64,000 nucleotides of DNA from Nocardia transvalensis (GTDB lineage Bacteria > Actinomycetota > Actinomycetes > Mycobacteriales > Mycobacteriaceae), in the NCBI RefSeq assembly GCF_015477765.1, contig NZ_JADLQQ010000005.1, forward strand, positions 620,001-684,000, in the 5' to 3' direction. The notes beneath the pieces were generated by a model. That model was not told the origin of the DNA, made no database searches, and worked only from the letters and a program-made list of their open reading frames with translations. Positions 1 through 10,400 of this stretch are shown piece after piece. A program made the translations under genes and the position numbers. How positions within the stretch are numbered: the first letter of the stretch is position 1; every line of letters starts with the position of its first letter.

Positions 1-1478
1 CGGCGGTGTGGGGACTGGTCCGCGCGGCACAGGTCGAGCAGCCCGGTCGCGTGCTGCTGGTGGACATCGATGACGACGAGCGGTCGTGGGCGGCCCTGCC
101 TCACGCGCTGTCCTGCGACGAACCGCAAATGGCGCTGCGCGGGGGCGAGATTCGCGTGCCTCGTCTCGTTCCCGCACCCGCCGCTGCCCCGGCCGCCCCG
201 GACTGGAGCTCGGGAACCGTCGTGATCACCGGTGCGTCCGGCGCGCTGGGCACCCTCATCGCCCAACATCTCGTCGACGCACACGGTGCCCGAGATCTGG
301 TGCTGCTCAGCCGCACCGGCGACGCACCGGAACCCGACGGTGCCACCGTCACCCGGATCGCGTGCGACGTCACCGATCCGCGGCAGATCGCCGCCGCGAT
401 CGAGGCGATCCCCTGTGATCGCCCGCTCACCCTCGTCCACGCCGCGGGCGCGCTGGACGACGCGACGATCGAGCACCAGACCCCCGCACACCTCCGGGTG
501 GCCTTCGGCGCCAAGGCGGCCGCGGCGTGGCATCTGCACGAACTCACCCGCGACCGCAACACCCACCTCATCCTGTTCTCCTCCGCCGCAGCCACACTCG
601 GCTCACCCGGCCAAGCCAACTACGCCGCCGCCAACGCCTACCTCGACGCCCTCGCCCACCACCGCACCACCACCGGACACCCCACCACCAGCATCGCCTG
701 GGGACTCTGGAACACCGGCATGGCGAGGAGGCTGAGCGCCGCCGATCGGCGGCGGCTGGCCGCCACCGGCCTGGCTCCGATCGATGAGGCCGACGGGCTC
801 GCGCTGTTCGATGCGGCCGTGGCCGGCGGCGAACCGGTCGTCGTGCCGCTGCCGGTGAACCGGGCGGTGCTGCGCCGTCGTGCCGTGGACGGCCGGCTTC
901 CGGCGGTGCTGCGCGATCTGGTCCCGCGGCCGGCCCGCGTGGCCGCGGCGTCGGCCGCGCCCCAGCAGGCATTGGCCGAGACCCTGCGCGGCCTGCCGCC
1001 GCACGAGCAGCGCGAGCGGCTCGCGCAGCTGATCCGGAGCCGCATCGCCGCGGTGATGGGTCACGGCTCGGCCGAGGCGATCTCGATGGATCAGCCCTTC
1101 ACCGACCTCGGATTCGACTCGCTGATGGCCGTCGAACTGCGCGGTGCGCTGGACGCGGCCACCGGGTTGCGCCTGCCCGCGACGCTGGTCTTCGACCATC
1201 CCACGCCCGCCGCGCTGCACGAGCACCTGCAGTCCGCGCTGCTGTCCGGCGAATCCACCACGGCGGACTCGATTTTCGCCGAGATCGACCGACTGGAGGC
1301 CGGCCTCGCCCACATCGAGCCGCAACACGCGGCCCGGGTGCGCGGTCGGCTGCGGACCCTGCTCGCTGCCTGGGAGAACACCGCGACCGGCGACGACAAC
1401 GGCGGCGACGACGAATTGGCGAACGCAAACCTGGACGAGGTCTTCGACATCATCGACGACGAGCTCGGCCTGTCCTGA
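1..1478 (+). CDS. Modular type I PKS, C-terminal part (KR-ACP-docking); 5' end outside window
   Basis: This is the end of a modular polyketide synthase whose start lies left of the window. The frame is open from the first bases. A ketoreductase has an NADPH-binding TGASGALG motif near nt 231, the LDD signature usual for B-type KRs (in GALDD), and the catalytic Tyr in QANYAAAN near nt 620. An acyl carrier protein follows with its phosphopantetheine Ser in the motif LGFDSL near nt 1116. The last 70 residues form an acidic helical tail (SIFAEIDRLEAGL, then DEVFDIIDDELG) typical of a C-terminal docking domain that hands the chain to the next protein. The next PKS gene starts 15 bp downstream and opens with a matching coiled coil, so the two act in order. 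Part of the KR is a perfect DNA repeat of the next protein's KR. Confidence 0.93.
   Translation, partial: AVWGLVRAAQVEQPGRVLLVDIDDDERSWAALPHALSCDEPQMALRGGEIRVPRLVPAPAAAPAAPDWSSGTVVITGASGALGTLIAQHLVDAHGARDLVLLSRTGDAPEPDGATVTRIACDVTDPRQIAAAIEAIPCDRPLTLVHAAGALDDATIEHQTPAHLRVAFGAKAAAAWHLHELTRDRNTHLILFSSAAATLGSPGQANYAAANAYLDALAHHRTTTGHPTTSIAWGLWNTGMARRLSAADRRRLAATGLAPIDEADGLALFDAAVAGGEPVVVPLPVNRAVLRRRAVDGRLPAVLRDLVPRPARVAAASAAPQQALAETLRGLPPHEQRERLAQLIRSRIAAVMGHGSAEAISMDQPFTDLGFDSLMAVELRGALDAATGLRLPATLVFDHPTPAALHEHLQSALLSGESTTADSIFAEIDRLEAGLAHIEPQHAARVRGRLRTLLAAWENTATGDDNGGDDELANANLDEVFDIIDDELGLS
521..726 (+). repeat. 206-bp perfect direct repeat inside KR domain, copy 1
   Basis: These 206 bases appear identical to 5816-6021 (offset 5295). 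They encode the core of the ketoreductase from AAWHLHEL through the catalytic SSAAATLG and NYAAAN motifs to the WNTGMA end. Flanking bases diverge at once on both sides. Identity at silent positions points to recent gene conversion or domain duplication rather than selection on protein sequence. Confidence 0.9.
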
Positions 1479-1493
1479 CGAGAGTGACGTGAC

Positions 1494-4400
1494 GTGAACG
1501 AGGAAAAGACCCTTCAGTACCTCAAGCGCCTCACCGCCGAGCTGCGCGACACCCGCCAGCGGCTGCGCGCCGCGGAGGAGAGCGGCCGGGAACCACTCGC
1601 CGTGGTGGGCATGGCGTGCCGGTATCCGGGCGGGGTGACCACGCCCGAACAGTTGTGGCAGCTGGTGGCGTCCGGGCGGGACGCGATCGGCGGATTCCCC
1701 GACGACCGCGGCTGGGATATCGACCGACTGCGGGGTGCGCGCCCCGGCGAAGCGGGCAGCAGCGACACCCTGCAGGGTGGATTCCTCTACGACGCGGCGG
1801 AATTCGACGCGGGATTCTTCGGCATCTCCCCGCGCGAGGCCCTCGCCATGGACCCGCAGCAGCGGCTGCTGCTGGAAACCGCCTGGGAGGCGGTGGAAAG
1901 CGCGCGCATCGTTCCCGATGCGCTGCGCGGCAGCCGCACCGGCGTGTTCGTGGGCGTCATGTACCACGATTACGCGTCGCGCCTGGCCGAGATCCCGGAT
2001 GTGGTCGAGGGATTTCTCGGCACCGGCAACTCGGGCAGCATCGCCTCGGGTCGGCTCGCGTACACGCTCGGGCTGGAGGGGCCCGCGGTCACGATCGACA
2101 CCGCCTGCTCGTCGTCGCTGGTGGCACTGCATCTGGCGGGCCAGGCGCTGCGTCGTTCGGAATGCTCGCTCGCCCTGGTCGGCGGCGTCACCGTGATGGC
2201 CAGCCCGGCGCCGTTCATCGACTTCAGCAGGCAGCAGGGCCTGGCATCGGACGGCCGGTGCAAGTCGTTCTCCCGCACCGCCGATGGCACGGGCTGGGCC
2301 GAGGGCGCGGGCATGCTGGTGGTCGAGCGGCTCTCCGACGCCGTCCGCAACCACCATCCGATCCTGGCGATCGTGCGCGGCACCGCGGTGAACCAGGACG
2401 GCCGATCCAACGGTCTCACCGCGCCGAACGGGCCGTCGCAGCAACGCGTCATCCGCGACGCCCTCATCGACGCCGGATTGCGCGCCGAGCAGGTCGACGC
2501 GGTCGAGGCACACGGCACCGGAACCCGGCTCGGCGATCCCATCGAGGCGCAGGCCCTGCTCGCCACCTACGGGCAGGACCGCGACCAGCCGCTGCGGCTG
2601 GGCTCCATCAAATCCAATATCGGCCACACCCAGGCCGCCGCGGGCATCGCGGGCGTGATCAAGATGGTGATGGCCATGCGGCACGCCACCCTGCCGCGCA
2701 CGCTACATGTCGACGAACCCACCCCCGAGGTCGACTGGAGTTCCGGCGCGGTCGAACTGCTCACCGAACCCGTCGCCTGGGGCGAGCGCGACGGCACCCG
2801 CCGCGCGGGCGTGTCCTCGTTCGGCTTCAGCGGGACCAACGCCCATGTCATTCTCGAACAGGCGCCGCAACCGGAAGCATTGGCGGCCATCGGAACTCCC
2901 CCGCCAGTCGTGCCCTGGCTACTGTCGGCCAAAACACCCGAGGCACTGCGCGCCCAGGCTGCCCGGCTGGCCGACCGCGTCGACTCCGACGCCACGATGC
3001 TCGACATCGGCTACTCGCTGGCGACCACGCGCGCCCCGTTCGAGGAACGTGCCGTGGTGCTGGGTGGCGACCGCGACGAGTACCGGCAGGCACTGCTCGC
3101 GGTGGCCGCGGGCGAGCATCCCGCCGCGGCGATCACGGGCCGGGCGGCCAAGGGCGGTGTGGCCATGGTGTTCTCCGGACAGGGCACCCAACGCACGGGG
3201 ATGGGCCGCGAACTCTACGACGCCTACCCCGTCTACGCCGAGGCCTTCGACGCCGCCTGCGCGGCACTCGATCCGCATCTTCCGAATCCGTTGCGCGAGA
3301 TCGTCTTCGGGGACGATGCCGAACTGCTCGACCGCACGCAATACGCCCAACCGGCGCTGTTCGCCCTGCAGGTCGCCCTGTTCCGGCTCTGGGAGCACTG
3401 GGGCGTCGCACCCGCCGTTCTCGCCGGGCACTCCGTCGGCGAGATCGCCGCCGCCCATGTCGCGGGCGTCCTCACCCTCGGCGACGCCGCCACCCTGGTC
3501 GCCCACCGCGGCAGGTTGATGCAGTCGCTGCCCGAGGGCGGCGCGATGGTCGCGGTCGACTGCACCGAGGACGACATCCTTCCCCGGCTGTCCGGATATG
3601 AGGACAGGGTTGGCATCGCGGCCGTCAACGGCCCGAATTCGCTTGTCCTATCCGGTGATCGCGCCGCACTCGCCGAGATCGTCGGTCACCTCGACGGGCA
3701 TCGGACCAAGTGGCTGCGCGTCTCGCACGCCTTCCACTCCCCGCTGATGAACCCGATCCTCGACCGCTTCCGCGACGTCGTCGCCGGTCTGGACTTCCGC
3801 TCACCCACCGTCCCGCTCATCTCCACCGTCACCGGAGCGCCGGTCGACGACGGCACCCTCGCCGACCCCGAGCACTGGATTCGCCACGCCCGCGACACCG
3901 TCCGCTTCGCCGACGCCATGGCCGCCGTCGCGGCCCGAGAACCGGCCGCCCACCTCGAGATCGGCCCCGGCAGCGCGCTCATCCCGCACCTGCCCGCCGG
4001 TGCCGTCCCCAGCCTGCGCACCGGGCACCCGGAGCCGCACGCGCTCACCAGTGCTCTGGCCCACCTGGTGGCCGGCGGACTGAACCCGAACTGGCACAAC
4101 TACTTCGCCGACAGCGGCGCGCAGCAGGTGCCACTCCCGACCTACCCCTTCCAGCACGCACGGTACTGGCTGGAATCGGCCGAGGTCGGCGGACACTCGG
4201 CACACCCACTGCTGCACACCGTGGTCGGCCTCGCCGACGGGGACCGCGCGCTCCTCACCGGCACGCTGTCCCTGGCCGCGCACCCGTGGCTGGCGGATCA
4301 CACCGTGCACGGTGACGCACTGCTACCCGGTACCGCGTTCGTCGAATTCGCCCTGCACGCCGGGCAACACGTGAACCATCCGCAGCTGGCCGAGCTCACC

Positions 4401-7400
4401 CTCGGCGCTCCCCTCGTCCTCCCCCGAGACGCCGGTGTCCATCTGCAGATTCTGGTGGACGAACCGGATGCCGCCGGGCGAAGGGTCACCGTCTTCTCGC
4501 GCGCCACCGACGCCGAGTCTGGCGAGCCGTGGACCAAACATGCCGAGGGACGGCTCACCGCCGAGATCGCACGTCCGGTCGAGGATCTCATCGTGTGGCC
4601 GCCCGTAGGCGCCGCACCGCTGAATACCGATGCGCTGTACGGTGATCGGCCCGACCTGCGGTACGGACCCGCATTCCAGGGAGTGCGCCGGGCATGGCTG
4701 CGCGACGGCGAGGTATTCGCCGAGGTCGAATTGGACGAGGCGCAATACGCCGACGCGGACCGTTTCGCGGTGCACCCGGCCCTGCTCGACGCCGCACTGC
4801 ACCCCCTCGGGCTCACGCCGTTCCTCGACGACGCCGACACACCCGTCGTGCCGTTCTCGTGGAGCGGACTCGCGTTGCACGCCGTCAACGCCCGGCATCT
4901 GCGGGTGCGCATCTCCTCGGCGGGACGGGACACCGTGGCGCTGCTGCTCGCCGACGCCTCGGGCCGTCCGGTGCTGGATGTCGCCCGGCTCACGCTGCGG
5001 CCGCTGCCGCAGTCGCGCACCACGAGTCGGCTCGACCGCTCGCTGTTCCGGACAAGCTGGGTGTCACTGCCGCAGGCCCGGCCCGCCACGGAACCGGAGG
5101 TGGTCTTCCTCCCGTCGCCACCGGCCGACGACGCCGAAGGCACTGCGGCGCAGGTACTGTCGATCCTGCAGGACTGGCTGACGGACGAGCGCGGCTCGAC
5201 CGCGCGCCTCGCGGTGGTCACCACCGGCTCCCATCTGCTCGACGACGACGAGCCGACCGATGTGCGGGCGGCCCTGGCGAATGCGGCGGTATGGGGTCTG
5301 GCGAGATCGGCGCAGTCCGAGCACCCCGACCGGTTCGTGCTGGTGGACGTGGACGATCTCGACGCATCGTGGCGCGGGCAGGTCCTCGCCGCGGTGGCCG
5401 CGGGGGAAACCCAGCTCGCGGTCCGGCGCGGCGAGGTGTACGCGCCCCGGCTGGTGCGCGCGGTACCGGACACGACCGCGGGCCCGGACTGGGCGGCCGG
5501 TACGGTGCTGATCACCGGAGCCACGGGTGCGCTCGGCGGTTCGGTGGCCCGCCACCTCGTGCACACGCACGGCGCCCGCGACCTCGTGTTGCTGGCACGC
5601 CGCCCGGTTCCGGCGGAACTGCTGGCGGAGTTGAGCGCCACCGGAGCTCACGTGGCGTCGGTCGCATGTGATCTGACCGACCGTGCGGAGCTCGCCGCCG
5701 TCCTGCGCGGCCGCGACCTCGCCGCGGTCGTCCACTGCGCGGGCGTCCTCGACGATGCGGTCCTCACCAACCAGACACCCGAGCACCTGCACCGCGCGTT
5801 CGCGCCGAAGGCCCTCGCGGCGTGGCATCTGCACGAACTCACCCGCGACCGCAACACCCACCTCATCCTGTTCTCCTCCGCCGCAGCCACACTCGGCTCA
5901 CCCGGCCAAGCCAACTACGCCGCCGCCAACGCCTACCTCGACGCCCTCGCCCACCACCGCACCACCACCGGACACCCCACCACCAGCATCGCCTGGGGAC
6001 TCTGGAACACCGGCATGGCGAACGCCGCGACCACGAGGCGCGGCATGCGGCCGCTGGCCGAACACGAGGGTCTTCGGCTGTTCGACGCGGCACTGACGTC
6101 GGGTGCCCGCGTCATCGTCCCGATGCATCTGGACCCGCACGCGGTCGCCGCCGCCACGGGGTCGGTGCCCGCTCTGCTGCGTGCACTCGTGTCCAGCGCG
6201 CCACGCAGAGCCGCTGCGGGCGAGGCGGATTCGTTGCGCGAACGGCTTCGTCGGATGTCCCCCGCGGATCGCGACACCGCCCTGCTCGCCCTCGTCCGCG
6301 AGCGGGTCGCGGCCGTGCTCGGCCATGCCGACCCGTCCGCGATCGCGCCCGAGCGCGCCTTCCACGACCTCGGCTTCGACTCGCTCACCGCCGTCGAGTT
6401 CCGCAACGGCATGAATGCGGCGACCGGGCTCGAACTTCCGACCACGCTCGTCTTCGATCATCCGAACGCGGCCACGCTCGTCGAATACCTGCGCGGGGAG
6501 CTGCTCGGCACGGCCGCGGTCGACGCCGCACCGGCGATTTCCCGTGCATCCCAGGACGATCCGATCGTCATCGTGGGCATGGCCTGCCGGTACCCGGGCG
6601 GCATCGACAGCCCGGAGGACATGTGGCGGCTGCTGGCCTCCGGCCGGGACGCGGTCACCGCCTTCCCCACCGACCGTGGCTGGGACGAGGCGAGAATCTA
6701 CGGCCCGGACACCGCGGGCGGCTCCGTCACCCGAGAGGGCGGATTTCTGCACGAGGCCGCCGAATTCGATGCCGCGCTGTTCGGGGTCTCCCCGCGCGAG
6801 GCGCTCGCGATGGATCCGCAGCAGCGGCTGCTGCTGGAGATCACCTGGGAGGCCTTCGAACGCGCGGGTATCGACCCGATGTCGCTGCGCGGCAGCAAGA
6901 CCGGCGTCTTCACCGGCGTCATGTACAACGACTACGCCGCCCGTTTCGACCGGGCGCCCGAGGAGGTCGCCGGATACCTGGGCAACGGCAGCGCGGGCAG
7001 CATCGCCTCGGGTCGCATCTCCTACACCTTCGGGCTCGAAGGCCCCGCGGTCACCATCGACACCGCGTGCTCGTCGTCACTGGTCGCACTTCACCTCGCC
7101 GCCCAGGCACTGCGCAACGGCGAATGCACGATGGCACTGGCGGGCGGCGTCACCGTGATGGCCACGCCGACCACATTCACCGAATTCAGTCGGCAGGGCG
7201 GGCTCTCACCCGACGGACGCTGCAAGGCATTCTCCAGCGATGCCGACGGCACCGGCTGGGGTGAGGGTGTGGGTCTGCTTCTGCTCGAACGCCTCTCCGA
7301 TGCGCGACGCAACGGTCACCCGGTACTGGCGATGGTCCGTGGTTCGGCGATCAACCAGGACGGCGCCTCCAACGGCCTCACCGCACCCAATGGCCCCTCG

Positions 7401-10400
7401 CAGCAACGGGTGATCCGCCAGGCCCTGGCCAACGCGGGCCTGCAGCCATCCGAGGTGGACGCCGTCGAGGCCCACGGCACCGGAACGCGACTCGGCGACC
7501 CGATCGAGGCCCAAGCGCTCCTGGCCACCTACGGACAGCACCGCGACGAGCCCCTCTGGCTCGGCTCGATCAAATCCAACATCGGCCACACCCAAGCCGC
7601 CGCGGGCGCCGCCGGGATCATCAAAATGATCATGGCCATGCGACACGGCACCCTGCCCCGCAGCCTGCACATCGGCGAGCCCACACCCCACGTCGACTGG
7701 ACCAGCGGCGCGGTCGCACTGCTCACCGAGAACCAGCCCTGGCCCGACCACGATCGACCGCGCCGCGCGGGCGTGTCGTCGTTCGGCATCAGCGGCACCA
7801 ACGCCCACGTCATCCTCGAACAACCACCACACGCGGCCGACCCCGTCACACCACGATCCGATCACGGCACCGCCGTACCCTTGGTGTTGTCCGCGCACAC
7901 GCCGACGGCCTTACGCGCCCAGGCAGCTCGGCTGGCCGACGCCCTCGACGACAAGGCCCTCGCGGATGTCGGCTACTCGCTGGCCGTGGGCCGGGCCGCG
8001 CTGGACGAACGCGCCGTGGTGGTCGCGAACGATCCGGCTCGCGGCGCCCAGGCGCTTCTCGCCTTCGCGCGGGGCGGCTCGCATCCGGACGTCATCGTCG
8101 GCCGCGCGTCCCGCGGCGGAGTGGCGATGGTGTTCACCGGCCAAGGCACCCAACGCCCCGGCATGGGCCGCGAACTCTACGACACCTATCCGGTCTACGC
8201 CGAGGCCTTCGACGCCGCCTGCACCAAGCTCGACCCCCACCTCCCCCAACCACTGCGCGACATCATCTTCGGCGACAACCCCGGCCTCCTCAACCAAACC
8301 CAATACGCCCAACCCGCCCTGTTCGCGGTCCATGTCGCCCTCTACCGACTCTGGGAACACTGGGGCATCACCCCCACCGTCGTGACCGGACACTCCATCG
8401 GCGAGATCGCCGCCGCCCACATCGCGGGCGTGCTCACCCTCACCGACGCCGCCACCCTCGTCGGCGTCCGCGGCAGACTCATGCAATCCCTGCCCGAGGG
8501 CGGCGCCATGGTCGCCGTCGAGGCGACCGAACACGAGATCCGGCCCTTGCTCGACGGATACGAGAACGAGGTCGGCATCGCCGCCGTCAACGGACCCAAA
8601 TCCCTCGTCCTATCGGGGGACCGCGCCGCACTCACCGCAATCACCGACACCCTGCACGGCCACCGCATCACCTGGCTACGGGTCTCGCACGCCTTCCACT
8701 CACCACTGATGGACCCCATCCTCGGTGAGTTCCGCGAAGTCGTTGCGCAACTGACGTTCTCGTCACCGACCCTGCCGATGATCTCCACGGTGACCGGCGG
8801 CCCCGTCGACGCGACCACCCTCGCCGACCCGGACTACTGGGTCCGCCACGCCCGCAACACCGTCCGCTTCGCCGACGCCCTCGCACACATCACCACCGAC
8901 ACCTACCTCGAGATCGGCCCCAAATCCGCCCTCGTCCCCCACCTTCCCGCCGGAGCCGTCGCCAGTCTCCGCACCGATGAGCCAGAGCCCCACGCCCTCA
9001 CCACGGCTCTCGCCCACTTGGTCGCGGGTGGCGCAACTCCCCACTGGCACAACTACTTCGCAGGCTCCGGTGCAAGCGTCACGGCGCTGCCGACCTACCC
9101 GTTCCAACACCAGCGCTACTGGCTCGACCACCGGGCATCCGGCCCCGCGGATCTCCAAGCAGCCGGTGTCGACGGGGCCGGGCACGCCCTGCTGACGGCG
9201 GTGGTCGCCGACCCGGAGTCGGATGCGCTGATGTTCTGCGGCCGCATCGGCCTCGGCACACATCCCTGGCTCGCCGATCACGCCGTCGGGGATCGGGTCG
9301 TGCTCCCCGGCACCGCGCACGTCGACCTCCTCCTGCACGCGGGCCTCGAATGCGGCCTCGGTGAGCTCGACGACCTGATCCTGGAGGCACCACTCGTGCT
9401 CCCCGCCGATGCGGCGCTGGACATCAGGGTGACCGTCGAGCCGCCCGACGCCGCGGGCAGCAGGACCGCCCGCGTGCACAGCCGCGAGTCCGGCACGGAG
9501 AACACCTGGAACCGTCACGCCACCGCGGTGCTCACCGAACCGAGCTCGTCTCGAGCCACCGAGGCCGTGCCGCCGTGGCCGCCACACGACGCGCAGAGCC
9601 TGGACCTCGACACGATCTACGATCGGTTGGCGGACAACGGTTTGCACTACGGCCCAGCGTTCCGTGGTCTGCGTGCCGCGTGGCGGACGTCCGAAGAGGT
9701 GTTCGCCGAGGTGGCCCTGCCGGAGGGAACCGACGTCACCGGACACGTCGTCCACCCTGCCCTGCTGGATGCGGCACTGCACGCCATCGGGCTCGGCGAC
9801 TTCGTCGACGCCTCCGACTCCGCTCCCAACCTGCCGTTCGCCTGGCGCGGTGTCCGTGTCGTGTCCTCCGGCGCCACCGCTGTGCGTGTGCGGCTCCGGT
9901 CGACCGGCAACGACACCGTGGCACTTCATCTTTCCGACGCCGACGGCCACGAGGTGGGCAGCGTGGAAGCGTTGACCCTGCGCCGGCTGGCCATCGACCA
10001 GGTGCGGACCGAGACCCCCAGGGCGCTGCTCGGCGTGCGCTGGCACGAGTTGCCCGCGAAACAGGCCGCCGTCCCGTCGTGGTGGGTCGTCCTCGACGAC
10101 GAGGAGCGATGGCTGACGTCGATGGTGCAGGACAGCGGCGCCCGCGTCGAGCCGTATGCCGACCTGGCCGAGCTGGCCTCGGCGGCAACGACTTCCGGCG
10201 CCACCCCCGATGCGGTTTTCCTCGCACCGACCGAACCCTGCGGCGACCTGCCGGCGGCCACCACGCGGCTGACCTCCCGCGTCCTCGCGCTCCTGCAGGC
10301 GTGGCTGGCCGACTCGCGCTTCTCGACGAGCCGCCTGGTCGTGGTGACCCGAGACGCCGCGACGAACCCGATCATGGCCGCGCTCACCGGTCTCCTGCGC

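Noticed and set aside
603..2684. 693-codon ORF on the minus strand
   Set aside because: Antisense of PKS coding sequence in high-GC DNA; no recognisable domain.
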